Assembly (NCBI GenBank): GCA_041908065.1
Contig: JAYRGC010000062.1
Span: 1-12,444 of the forward strand
From: JAYRGC01 sp041908065
GTDB lineage: Bacteria > Pseudomonadota > Alphaproteobacteria > UBA9219
Direction of reading: 5' to 3'
Length of the DNA: 12,444 bases
In this document: positions 1 to 6,701 of the stretch, in pieces
How positions within the stretch are numbered: the stretch's first letter is position 1
Layout: every line of letters starts with the position of its first letter
The notes under the pieces: model-generated
What the model was told of the DNA's origin: nothing
What the model saw: only the letters and a program-made list of their open reading frames with translations
Databases searched by the model: none
Made by a program: the position numbers and the translations under genes

Positions 1-57
1 CGGATGCCGCTCGACGAGGGCGTCAAACAGGCCTTGCCGGACAAGGCGATCCGCTGA
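1..57 (+). CDS. 3' end of an unidentified protein (partial)
   Basis: The first 18 codons of the window form an open frame ending in TGA at 55-57 and reading RMPLDEGVKQALPDKAIR. The start and nearly all of the protein lie off the left edge, so no family can be assigned. GC-rich codon use like that of the neighbouring genes makes a real C-terminus plausible. It cannot be told apart from chance at this length. Confidence 0.4.
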   Translation, partial: RMPLDEGVKQALPDKAIR

Positions 58-89
58 CGTCGGCCGGCTTGCGGCCGGGCGTCGGCTTG

Positions 90-250
90 CCTGGCTCAGT
101 TAATGGGGGGGGGCGTTTTGGGCGTCCCCCCCCTTTTTGTTTGGCAGTGTTTTACGGGGGGGGGGGGGCTAACAACCCCAGCCTTTTTGGCCCCCGGGGG
201 GTGTTTTGCGGCCCCGCCAAGGGGCGGCTCGCAATGACGACCTTTGGCTG
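90..250. repeat. Degraded or corrupted copy of the CATTGCGAG interspersed repeat
   Basis: The segment ends with a recognisable repeat terminus: GCCAAGGGGCGGCTCGCAAT followed by GACGACCTTTGGCTGTAA, matching the right end of the copy at 10283-10440. Upstream of that, sequence that should be unique is replaced by G and C homopolymers (for example runs of G near 106-114 and 157-168). The pattern suggests a low-quality consensus at a contig end rather than natural DNA. The rest of 58-398 shows no gene. The AT-rich stretch 251-340 probably holds the promoter for the downstream + strand genes, but no convincing -35/-10 pair is visible. Confidence 0.6.
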
Positions 251-352
251 TAACTGATTTATTTTAAGATATTAACATGGATTAACCTTTGCCCCTGTTT
301 TCACACAGTTTAAACCTCTTGGGGGTATACGTTTAGGTGTAGGAGTGGCAGG

Positions 353-448
353 ATGCCCGCCTTGGCCGGATTTGGCGATTGGACGGGCGTAATCATCTTT
401 GGGGATGGATTTTCGCATGGCGGATGTGGTGGCTTCTCAACAATCTGA
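353..448 (+). CDS. 31-codon ORF with the best ribosome site ahead of the 297-aa gene
   Basis: ATG at 353 is preceded by AGGAG (341-345) at 7 nt spacing, the strongest ribosome-binding site in this stretch. Its frame reads MPALAGFGDWTGVIIFGDGF and then stops at 446-448, overlapping the beginning of the next gene in another frame. It may be the true N-terminus of the downstream protein, separated by a one-base indel in the GGGG run at 401-404. It could also be a short leader peptide or chance. No homology is recognised. Confidence 0.2.
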   Translation: MPALAGFGDWTGVIIFGDGFSHGGCGGFSTI

Positions 449-1310
449 AGATGCGGGACAGCGGCGCGAACGCGCCAAGCTGCCCTCGCTTCTGGTGGCT
501 TTTCGCCTTGTCGGCGTGCCGTTGATGCAGGCTATGGCCGAGGCTGCGGCCTCGGCTGCGGAGGGATCCTCTAAATCGGCGGAGGAGGCGGGGGAAACCG
601 CTGGTTCTTCGGATCGCTTCGCCGAATTGATCGATAGCGCGGTAGCCCTGAGTTCCGCCATCGCGTCGGGAATCAAGGACAGCTCGCAAGGCGAGGCCGA
701 TGACGCATCCTTGCGTTGGGAATTAGTGGGGCCGGCCAGCCAAGTGGTCGCGGCGCATTACCGCGCCTCCGGCCACGCCATGACGGCGGACGAGGCTGCG
801 GCTTTTTCCGCCATGACCGAAAAGCTGCAGGAAAAATTCAAGGTTCAGATCCCTGCCGGCGGGGATTCCCTGCCCAACACTTTGGCGGCGTTCCGTTCCC
901 GCATGATGGAGGCCATGGTTCCCGTCATAGGTGCGGTTTCGCAGTATTCCTTCGGGCGGGCTGAACACGCATTGTTGGCGGAAATATCCGAGCGGTTGAT
1001 AAAGACCGCCGATCAGGTGACCAGGGCTTTGGCTCCGTCCGGGGCGACGCCGGAGGAATGGCGGATGCTGTGCTGGAACATATTGCGCTCCAGCGGCCAG
1101 ATTTACACCGAATGCCACTACGCCGAGGCCGACCGGTTGCTTTACATGGATGCCGACGAGCGCGCCGCCTATTTTGGGCAGCATGGCGGGGTAATCCCGA
1201 TGGTTCAGGTGTGGCAGGCCTTTAATCAGCGCATGGCTATGCTGGCGACTTTGGCGGCTTATCTGGAAGTGCCGGAATCCGCCCAACTTGACAGGCAGGG
1301 ATGGCCGTGA
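417..1310 (+). CDS. Unrecognised alanine-rich helical protein (about 297 aa)
   Basis: I do not recognise this protein. It is a continuous frame with codon use like the neighbours, ending in TGA at 1308-1310. ATG 417 was chosen because GGA lies 7 nt upstream. ATG 405 and TTG 399 are in frame but have no Shine-Dalgarno sequence. Residues 1-22 are polar, 23-49 form an amphipathic Ala/Leu-rich helix, and 50-66 are a Ser/Glu/Ala-rich linker. The remainder looks mostly helical, with Trp/Cys-containing segments (EEWRMLCWNILRSSGQ) toward the C-terminus. No signal peptide or clear membrane segment is seen. The gene sits 34 bp upstream of a transglycosylase gene on the same strand, so the two are probably cotranscribed. 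A role linked to cell-wall passage, such as a secretion or conjugation accessory, is inference from that neighbour only. The true N-terminus may lie in another frame from ATG 353. Confidence 0.7.
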   Translation: MADVVASQQSEDAGQRRERAKLPSLLVAFRLVGVPLMQAMAEAAASAAEGSSKSAEEAGETAGSSDRFAELIDSAVALSSAIASGIKDSSQGEADDASLRWELVGPASQVVAAHYRASGHAMTADEAAAFSAMTEKLQEKFKVQIPAGGDSLPNTLAAFRSRMMEAMVPVIGAVSQYSFGRAEHALLAEISERLIKTADQVTRALAPSGATPEEWRMLCWNILRSSGQIYTECHYAEADRLLYMDADERAAYFGQHGGVIPMVQVWQAFNQRMAMLATLAAYLEVPESAQLDRQGWP

Positions 1311-1344
1311 GAGCCTTGCCCCGCATAGTCGAAAGGGGATTTTT

Positions 1345-1839
1345 ATGATTAGTTCTCAGGCGTTGGCCGCGTGCATCATGCTGGCTTCCAGCACCTATAA
1401 CGTCCCGCCCGCCGTGATGATCGGCATTCTGAACGTCGAGGGCGGACGCATCGGGCAGGAAGTCCGCAACACCAACGGTTCCTATGATTTAGGGCCGATG
1501 CAGGTCAACACCATATGGGTTCCGCAACTGGCCAGCGCGTGGCGGGTTGATTACCGCCGCGCCAAGACGGCGTTGCGCGACGACGGATGCCTGAACGTGA
1601 AGGTGGCGGCGTGGATACTGAAGCAGAAGATAGAATCCACCGGATCGCTTTACGGCGGCATAGCCCATTACCACTCGGCCACTCCGTGGCGGGGGCATAA
1701 GTATGCCGCCAAGGTGGTGTCGGTGCTGGAGAGAAAAGGGCTTATCCGCCGCGACGGCGGGATGAGCGCGCGCCCCGCCCGCCAGCCGACGGTAGCGGAT
1801 ATTCCCAGACAGAAGTACGTGCGCTACGCGCAGAAGTGA
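1345..1839 (+). CDS. SLT-type lytic transglycosylase, VirB1-like, no evident signal peptide
   Basis: A 164-aa protein with a single lysozyme-like SLT domain, whose family cleaves the MurNAc-GlcNAc bond of peptidoglycan to make 1,6-anhydro ends. Residues 16-34 hold the helix leading to the probable catalytic glutamate E32 in ILNVEGG. This replaces the more usual ESGG/ESSG. DLGPMQVNTIWVP (48-60) corresponds to the family's GLMQ motif, and GGIAHYHSATPWRGHKYAAKV (104-124) is the YHS..P...Y motif typical of VirB1/TrbN-like enzymes. ATG 1345 has AAGGGGA (1333-1339) 5 nt upstream; an in-frame TTG at 1288 has poorer support. The domain begins almost at residue 1, so no Sec signal is apparent. That is odd for a periplasmic enzyme. 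The basic tail after residue 130 has no recognised function. The gene probably forms an operon with the 297-aa gene upstream. Confidence 0.85.
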   Translation: MISSQALAACIMLASSTYNVPPAVMIGILNVEGGRIGQEVRNTNGSYDLGPMQVNTIWVPQLASAWRVDYRRAKTALRDDGCLNVKVAAWILKQKIESTGSLYGGIAHYHSATPWRGHKYAAKVVSVLERKGLIRRDGGMSARPARQPTVADIPRQKYVRYAQK

Positions 1840-1892
1840 GCGGGCGCGGACGGCTAGGACGTTGGGCGGTTACATAGGTGGCTGTATTACAC

Positions 1893-2267
1893 TTACTTTC
1901 CGATGGGTTCTTTGTTTGGTATTTCTTCCAAAGAAAAGAAAACGGGCTTTCCTTCGGCTCGGAAGCGTTCGACTTCCTGATCTGCGCCTTTGGATGGGCC
2001 GCCGACGCGCAGACAAGCGTCGCAGCGTTCGCTCATGGCTAACGACAAGGGCATCATGATCCGATCAAAAGAATCCTCTTTGCCCTCAAGAAGTATGAGG
2101 GGCAAAGCGCAGTTGACCCCGGTGACAGGAACAAATCCTTTTTCAAAGACCGCCAAAGCGGCCTGATTAAGAACGTCGAGATTCTTTTGCCTCTATGCGG
2201 TATCCGCCCCGCCGGAGGAATATGGCCCCGCGATCATGATCCATTTCATATCTTGCGTGCTTTTCAT
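1893..2267 (-). pseudogene. DUF4406/nucleoside 2-deoxyribosyltransferase-like gene with in-frame amber stop
   Basis: Read on the minus strand, ATG at 2267 follows GGAGG at 6 nt spacing and opens with MKSTQDMKWIMIAGPYSSGG. The frame is interrupted once, at codon 25 (TAG, 2195-2193), and then continues uninterrupted for 99 more codons to the stop at 1893-1895. Both halves look like one small Rossmann-like protein of the DUF4406/DUF1937 group, related to nucleoside 2-deoxyribosyltransferases. The N-terminal IAGPYSSGG nucleotide-binding motif is followed after the stop by AALAVFEKGFVPVTG, MMPLSLAMSERCDACLRVGG, then SKGADQEVERFRAEGKPVFF and a terminal SLEEIP. A CAG to TAG change is the simplest explanation. 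It could be a real nonsense mutation, a sequencing error or, less likely, readthrough, since the GNAT gene next door ends in TAG. The start overlaps the stop of the upstream small ORF (ATGA). Confidence 0.75.
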
Positions 2268-2389
2268 GCAGTGCCTCCCGCTGTTTTCTTACTGCCCTTG
2301 ACCTCCGCTTGCCCAAACAAAATCGGCCAATCGATTTCTTGTATGTTGTCGATGCGATAGTCGCAGTCCGGCTCCGATGGACCCGTCAA
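2264..2389 (-). CDS. Small ORF (about 41 aa) overlapping the start of the DUF4406-like gene
   Basis: The minus-strand frame from TTG 2389 reads MTGPSEPDCDYRIDNIQEID, continues with WPILFGQAEVKGSKKTAGGT and ends in TGA at 2266-2264. The stop overlaps the next gene's ATG in an ATGA, a classic translational-coupling arrangement. The frame is open back to about 2449, into the end of the acetyltransferase gene, but has no ATG. TTG 2389 is preceded by a GGGGAAAGG purine stretch. The balanced composition (acidic centre, basic tail) is protein-like, but I recognise no family. It could be a genuine small protein or the remnant C-terminus of a gene whose front was lost when the acetyltransferase was joined to it. 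Confidence 0.4.
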   Translation of the reverse strand: MTGPSEPDCDYRIDNIQEIDWPILFGQAEVKGSKKTAGGTA

Positions 2390-2420
2390 AAGCCTTTCCC
2401 CAACCTTTTCGGGAAGTGCT

Positions 2421-2909
2421 CTAGAGAAATCTATGCATAACGAACGTGTCTACCTTGCCTTTTGCAGGGTGTTCGAACGCTTCGGGGATTTTGCCTACGA
2501 TCTTGAAGCCGAGGCTTTTCCATAATTTTACCGCGATAACGTTTGTGCTGACGACAAAATTGAATTGCATAGCTGAAAAACCTGAATTTTTCGCCGTTTT
2601 TATCACGTATTCCGCCATGCTCCGTGCGACGCCCTTGCCACGGCAGGATTGGGAAACCATAAATCCGGCGTTTGCGACGTGTTGGCCGCCTCCGTCTTGA
2701 TTGGGTCTGAGGTAGCAAATCCCAACGACTTCACCGCCTAAGGTAGCTTTGAAAACCTGATTGCCTTTGCGGAAAAAATACTCGCCGATATCTTCGTCGC
2801 CCATATTGCGTGGCAACGCATAAGTCTCTCCGACAGCTATTATTTCTTTTATAAACGGAAGTGCTTTTGCAACATCAGACTTTGATGCTAAGCCGATTTC
2901 TATATTCAT
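2421..2909 (-). CDS. GNAT family N-acetyltransferase (162 aa)
   Basis: A GCN5-related acetyltransferase, whose family transfers acetyl from acetyl-CoA to a primary amine. Motif A is visible as VSQSCRGKGVARSM (85-98), with the RGKGVA pyrophosphate-binding loop. The core strand before it is VVGICYLRPN (61-70). The C-terminal motif B region has STNVIAVKLWKSLGFKIVGK (121-140), followed by IPEAFEHP and a VDTFVMHRF end, a pattern shared with YncA/phosphinothricin-type acetyltransferases. The substrate cannot be predicted. ATG 2909 is preceded by AGGAAG with good spacing; a longer frame back to 3044 runs into aroC and is rejected. It lies 35 bp downstream of aroC on the same strand and probably reads through from it. 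It ends in TAG, overlapping the open frame of the small ORF downstream. Confidence 0.88.
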   Translation of the reverse strand: MNIEIGLASKSDVAKALPFIKEIIAVGETYALPRNMGDEDIGEYFFRKGNQVFKATLGGEVVGICYLRPNQDGGGQHVANAGFMVSQSCRGKGVARSMAEYVIKTAKNSGFSAMQFNFVVSTNVIAVKLWKSLGFKIVGKIPEAFEHPAKGKVDTFVMHRFL

Positions 2910-2944
2910 TTTATTCTTCCTGCACGATGGATTGTTCCACAATA

Positions 2945-4024
2945 TTAAGCTACTCTGCCGCCAGCTTTTTGCCCCAACATCGCGTCGGCCAGGACGCAGG
3001 CCATCATGGCCTCGCCTACGGGGACGGCGCGGATGCCAACGCAAGGATCGTGGCGGCCTTTGGTGACTATATCGGTTTCGTTGCCGTTGACGTCCACGGT
3101 GCGGCGAGGTTGCAGGATGGAGCTGGTGGGCTTGACCGCGAACCTTGCCACGATCTCTTGCCCTGTCGATATGCCGCCCAGTATTCCTCCGGCGTGGTTG
3201 GACAGGAAGACGGGCTTGCCGTCCGCGCCCCTACGCATTTCGTCCGAGCCGTTAAGTCCGGTCATGCCCGCCGCCGCGAAGCCGTCGCCGATTTCAACGC
3301 CCTTGACGGCGTTGACGGACATGAGCGCGGAGGCCAGATTGCCGTCCAGCTTGGAGTATATCGGGTCGCCCCAGCCCGCCGGAACGCCTGACGCCACCAC
3401 CTCTACGACCGCGCCTACGGAGGATCCTTCGAGCCGGATTTGATCCAGATATTCGCCCCAGAACTTCGCGGCGTTCGCGTTGGGCGCGAACAGCGGGTTG
3501 CGCTCGACCTCCGCCCAATCCCAGCCGGCGCGATCCACCATGTGCGGGCCTATCTGGATCACCGCTCCGCGGATGGTTACTTTGTCGCCCAGTATTTTGC
3601 GGGCGACGGCTCCGGCCGCGACGCGGCAGGCGGTTTCCCGCGCCGAGGAGCGTCCGCCGCCCCGCCAGTCGCGGATGCCGTATTTGGCCATATAGGCGTA
3701 ATCGGCGTGCCCGGGGCGGAATTTGTCCTTGATGTCGTCGTAGTCCTTGGAGCGTTGATCCGAATTTTCGATCATAAGGCATATCGGCGCGCCGGTGGTC
3801 TTGCCTTCGAACACGCCGGACATTATCCGCGCCGCGTCGGATTCTTGCCTTTGGGTGGTGAAGCGCGATTGCCCGGGGCGGCGTTTGTCCAGCCACGGCT
3901 GGATGTCGGATTCCGACAACGGCAAAAGGGAAGGGCAGCCGTCGATGACGACGCCGATGGCCGGACCGTGGCTTTCGCCCCAAGTCGTGAAGCGGAACGA
4001 ATTCCCGAACCCGTTGCTGGCCAT
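2945..4024 (-). CDS. aroC: Chorismate synthase
   Basis: The seventh and last shikimate-pathway enzyme. It converts 5-enolpyruvylshikimate-3-phosphate to chorismate with loss of phosphate and needs reduced FMN. At 359 aa it has the usual bacterial length and all three family signatures: WGESHGPAIG near residues 15-24, RGGGRSSARETACRVAAGA (121-139), and RHDPCVGIRAVPVGEAM (324-340). The basic loop RRPGQSRFTTQRQESD (48-63) is also typical and no key residue appears missing. The start ATG 4024 lies 12 bp downstream of the fabI stop, so the two are almost certainly one transcript. The fabI-aroC pairing recurs in alphaproteobacteria (established knowledge). The stop is TAA. Confidence 0.97.
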   Translation of the reverse strand: MASNGFGNSFRFTTWGESHGPAIGVVIDGCPSLLPLSESDIQPWLDKRRPGQSRFTTQRQESDAARIMSGVFEGKTTGAPICLMIENSDQRSKDYDDIKDKFRPGHADYAYMAKYGIRDWRGGGRSSARETACRVAAGAVARKILGDKVTIRGAVIQIGPHMVDRAGWDWAEVERNPLFAPNANAAKFWGEYLDQIRLEGSSVGAVVEVVASGVPAGWGDPIYSKLDGNLASALMSVNAVKGVEIGDGFAAAGMTGLNGSDEMRRGADGKPVFLSNHAGGILGGISTGQEIVARFAVKPTSSILQPRRTVDVNGNETDIVTKGRHDPCVGIRAVPVGEAMMACVLADAMLGQKAGGRVA

Positions 4025-4036
4025 GGAGTTACCGCC

Positions 4037-4900
4037 TTAACTGCCTTTGTGGGTGGCGACGAAGTTGCCCATCAGGTCGGAAATTTGCTGCGCCTCGTCC
4101 ACCGCCATCATGCCGACGGCGTGGTATCCGGCGTCTATGTGCATGACTTCGCCGGTCACGCCGGAGCCGAGATCGCTAAGGAGATACAACGCGCCGTGTC
4201 CGACTTCGTTGGTGGTGATGTTGCGCTTAAGCGGGGCGTTTATCTCGTTCCAGCGCAGGATATAGCGGAAGTCGCCGATGCCGCTGGCCGCAAGGGTCTT
4301 TATGGGACCGGCGGATATGGCGTTGACGCGGATTCCCTTGTCGCCCAAATCGACAGCCAGATAGCGCACGCTGGCCTCCAGCGCGGCCTTGGCCACGCCC
4401 ATTACGTTGTAGTGCGGCATGACGCGCTCGGCGCCCAGATAGCTTAGCGTCAACAGGCTGCCGCCGTTCTTCATCAGCGCGACGGCGCGGCGGCACACTG
4501 CGGTGAAGGAATAGCAGGAGATGTCCATCGTCCGCAGGAAATTGGCGCGAGTGGTGTCGACGTAGTGGCCGTCCAGCTCGTTCTTGTCGGAAAACGCGAT
4601 GCAGTGGACGACGAAATCCAAGCCTCCCCATTCTTTTTCTATCGTGGAGAACGCGGCGTCGATGCTGGCTTCGTCGCTGACGTCGCAGGGCAGCAGCATC
4701 TTCGATCCCACGGATTCGGCCAAAGGCGTGACGCGCTTGAGCAGCGGCTCGCCCTGATAGGTGAAGGCCAGCTCGGCTCCATGCGCCGCCGCGACCGAAG
4801 CGATGCCCCATGCGATGGACATGCCGTTGGCGACGCCCATGACAAGGCCGCGCTTGCCTTCCAGCAATTTGCCGGTGAGAGGGGTAGAAGGAACTGGCAT
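4037..4900 (-). CDS. fabI: Enoyl-[acyl-carrier-protein] reductase (NADH), FabI
   Basis: Catalyses the last step of each fatty-acid elongation cycle, reducing trans-2-enoyl-ACP with NAD(P)H in the cytoplasm. It is the target of triclosan and isoniazid-type inhibitors in related enzymes. The divergent short-chain dehydrogenase signature is clear: GVANGMSIAWGIA at 22-34 binds the cofactor, and the catalytic pair is Y164 and K171 in MPHYNVMGVAKAALEASVRY, with the FabI-specific Tyr-x6-Lys spacing. A second conserved Tyr is Y154 in LSYLGAE. The segment GPIKTLAASGIGDF (198-211) is the substrate-loop region. At 287 aa it is slightly longer than E. coli FabI (262), from a short N-terminal leader and C-terminal tail. 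ATG 4900 has GGAGG 7 nt upstream. It lies 57 bp after ilvE and 12 bp before aroC. Confidence 0.97.
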   Translation of the reverse strand: MPVPSTPLTGKLLEGKRGLVMGVANGMSIAWGIASVAAAHGAELAFTYQGEPLLKRVTPLAESVGSKMLLPCDVSDEASIDAAFSTIEKEWGGLDFVVHCIAFSDKNELDGHYVDTTRANFLRTMDISCYSFTAVCRRAVALMKNGGSLLTLSYLGAERVMPHYNVMGVAKAALEASVRYLAVDLGDKGIRVNAISAGPIKTLAASGIGDFRYILRWNEINAPLKRNITTNEVGHGALYLLSDLGSGVTGEVMHIDAGYHAVGMMAVDEAQQISDLMGNFVATHKGS

Positions 4901-4931
4901 AAATAACCTCCGAATATCGATTCCATGTGAA

Positions 4932-4961
4932 GTTTTACACGATAGGCTTTCAGTCGGTCAA
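4932..4961 (-). promoter_or_regulatory. Candidate promoter for fabI-aroC
   Basis: On the minus strand TTGACC (4961-4956) and TAAAAC (4937-4932) are 18 bp apart and end 31 bp before the fabI ATG. The -35 hexamer overlaps the ilvE stop codon. The -35 matches the sigma-70 consensus at five of six positions and the -10 at four. This would let fabI-aroC be transcribed separately from ilvE. There is no hairpin terminator in the 57-bp gap. Confidence 0.35.
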
Positions 4962-5830
4962 ACTAGCACTTTTTTGGTGTACTCCTCCGCTATTTTTTGG
5001 CAAACCTGCGCGGGTGTATAGGAAATATCCCCTATGCGTCCCACGGGGGTGATTTCCGCCGCCGTGCCGGTGACGAAAACTTCCGTGGCCTTTTTGAGAT
5101 CATCAGGCCAGATGGCGCGTTCGACAACTTCTAAGCCTAGGCTGCGAGCTATTTCAATCGCGGTAAGGCGGGTGATGCCGTTCAAGATGCATTCCGGCTT
5201 GGGGGTGTGCAGCTTGCCGTCTATTAGCAGGAAAATATTGGCCCCCGTGGCCTCGGCAACTTGGCCGCGCCAATCCAGCATTAAAGCGTCTTGGCAGCCC
5301 ATAAGCTCGGCCTTGTGCTTGCTGAGGGTGCAGATCATGTAAAGTCCTGCCGCCTTGGCTTCTACCGGAGCGGTGTTGGGCGCAGGACGCGCCCAATTGC
5401 TGATTATCATGCTGATGCCTTTGGCGCGCATTTCCGGCGAGAAATACGACGGCCATTCCCAGCAAGCTATGGCCAGATGGATGCGGCTTTTTTGCGCCGA
5501 TACTCCCATCACTTCGCTGCCGCGCCACGCTATGGGGCGGATATAGGCGTTCGAGAGTTTGCTGGCTTTCAGCGTCGCCTCGGTGGCCGCGTCTATTTCC
5601 TCGACCGAATAGGGGATTTTGAAATCCAGCAGCTCGGCGGAACGCATAAGCCGCGCCGAATGCTCGCGCAGCTTAAAGATTTTGCCGTTGTAGGCGCGTT
5701 CGCCTTCGAACACCGAGCTGGCGTAGTGCAAGGCGTGGGTCAGGACGTGGATTTTGGCTTCGCGCCAAGGAATCAGCTTCCCGTCCAGCCATATGGTCCC
5801 GTCGCGGTCGTCGAAAGGTTGCGTCGTCAT
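4958..5830 (-). CDS. ilvE: Branched-chain amino acid aminotransferase
   Basis: A PLP fold-type IV transaminase that interconverts leucine, isoleucine or valine and their 2-oxo acids with glutamate/2-oxoglutarate, acting in the last biosynthetic step. From ATG 5830 it is 290 aa. IWLDGKLIPWREAKIHVLTH (13-32) is the family N-terminus and HYASSVFEGERAY (35-47) lines the active site. The PLP lysine is K159 in PVEAKAAGLY. It is followed by ALMLDWRGQVAEATGANIF (182-200), equivalent to the EGxGxNxF phosphate-binding region, and by EVFVTGTAAEITPVGRIGD (250-268). D-amino acid aminotransferase or aminodeoxychorismate lyase share the fold, but the length and motifs favour ilvE. ATG 5830 has AGGAG 8-9 nt upstream; an in-frame ATG at 5902 would add 24 atypical residues. 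Confidence 0.93.
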   Translation of the reverse strand: MTTQPFDDRDGTIWLDGKLIPWREAKIHVLTHALHYASSVFEGERAYNGKIFKLREHSARLMRSAELLDFKIPYSVEEIDAATEATLKASKLSNAYIRPIAWRGSEVMGVSAQKSRIHLAIACWEWPSYFSPEMRAKGISMIISNWARPAPNTAPVEAKAAGLYMICTLSKHKAELMGCQDALMLDWRGQVAEATGANIFLLIDGKLHTPKPECILNGITRLTAIEIARSLGLEVVERAIWPDDLKKATEVFVTGTAAEITPVGRIGDISYTPAQVCQKIAEEYTKKVLV

Positions 5831-6010
5831 GCCTCGCTCTCCTGCGCATTGCGCTACGTTACGAAGGTGGGGAATAATGGCTTGAAGACGGGTTCCGGGC
5901 AACTTTTTATTATAGCGAGAAAAACGGGACGTCGCGGCACTTGCAGACCGGCTGCGATGTCAATAAGTTATGGGCGCGTTTGGGAAACGCCGTTTTATAG
6001 GGATAGAGCC
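5831..6010. promoter_or_regulatory. Divergent ilvE/purQ intergenic region with promoter-like hexamers
   Basis: This 180-bp gap must contain promoters for both divergent genes. Toward ilvE there is a perfect TATAAT on the minus strand at 5914-5909, 79 bp before the ATG, without a good -35 at 17 bp. A perfect minus-strand TTGACA lies at 5963-5958, too distant to pair with it. Toward purQ, TTGCAG (5941-5946) and TAAGTT (5964-5969) are 17 bp apart. No riboswitch or attenuator leader was recognised. No open frame for PurS is present. Confidence 0.35.
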
Positions 6011-6670
6011 ATGCAAACTGCGGTAATCGTTTTTCCGGGTTCGAATTGCGACCGCGAAATGGCGGCGGCTTTGAAGAAGGCCACCGGCAAAAAGCCGCAT
6101 ATGGTTTGGCACACCGATACCGAACTGCCTAAAGTCGAACTGATAGCTTTGCCCGGGGGATTTTCCTACGGCGATTATCTGCGTACCGGCGCTATGGCCG
6201 CGCAGTCTCCGGTGATGCGAGAGGTTGTGGCGGCGGCGGCAAAAGGGGCGCGCGTGCTGGGAGTTTGCAACGGTTTCCAGATACTGTGCGAATCCGGATT
6301 GCTGCCCGGCGTATTGTTACGCAATTCCAGCCTGAAATTTATTTGCAAGCCGGTGAGGCTGCGGGTGGAAAAGAGCGATACCGCTTTTACCAAGGCTTAT
6401 TCCGCCGGACAGGAAGTGAGCATTCCCATCGCCCACGGCGAAGGCAACTACTTCGCCTCTCCCGAAACCTTGAAAAAACTGGAGGACGACGGGCGGGTGG
6501 CTTTCCGGTATCTGGATAACCCCAACGGTTCGGCTAACGACATCGCCGGAATAATCAACGAAAATGGCAACGTGCTGGGCATGATGCCGCATCCCGAACG
6601 CGCCGCCGAAACTTTGCACGGTTGTTGCGACGGAGCAGGGGTGTTCGCAAGCCTGTTCGGCGCGAAATAA
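6011..6670 (+). CDS. purQ: Phosphoribosylformylglycinamidine synthase subunit PurQ (glutaminase)
   Basis: The class I glutamine amidotransferase subunit that supplies ammonia to PurL for converting FGAR to FGAM in purine synthesis. It is 219 aa, as expected for the separate-subunit form. The N-terminus TAVIVFPGSNCDREM (3-17), the PGGFSYGDYLRTGA stretch (48-61), the nucleophile C86 in GVCNGFQIL, and H194/E196 in MMPHPERAAE complete the catalytic triad. ATG 6011 was chosen because the family begins here and AGGGAT (5999-6004) lies 6 nt upstream. The same frame is open back to 5291, but that part is antisense to ilvE. In many alphaproteobacteria purS sits directly upstream. Here the upstream neighbour is divergent ilvE, so PurS and PurL must be encoded elsewhere. 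The gene is followed by a repeat cluster rather than another pur gene. Confidence 0.96.
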   Translation: MQTAVIVFPGSNCDREMAAALKKATGKKPHMVWHTDTELPKVELIALPGGFSYGDYLRTGAMAAQSPVMREVVAAAAKGARVLGVCNGFQILCESGLLPGVLLRNSSLKFICKPVRLRVEKSDTAFTKAYSAGQEVSIPIAHGEGNYFASPETLKKLEDDGRVAFRYLDNPNGSANDIAGIINENGNVLGMMPHPERAAETLHGCCDGAGVFASLFGAK

Positions 6671-6701
6671 GGCTGGATTGGCTCTTTAGGCGTTGGTTGT
6701 C

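Noticed and set aside
1862..2059. 65-codon + strand frame after the transglycosylase
   Set aside because: Opposite the DUF4406-like gene, whose minus-strand frame has clear family character.
1893..2267. Genome-wide recoding of TAG as an amino acid
   Set aside because: The adjacent acetyltransferase terminates normally at TAG, so a single mutation or base-call error is simpler.
3440..4447. 335-codon + strand frame across aroC and fabI
   Set aside because: It crosses two well-conserved genes on the other strand and shows no protein-family motif.
5291..6010. Upstream extension of purQ by 240 codons
   Set aside because: The extension is antisense to ilvE, whereas PurQ homologues begin at ATG 6011, which has its own ribosome site.
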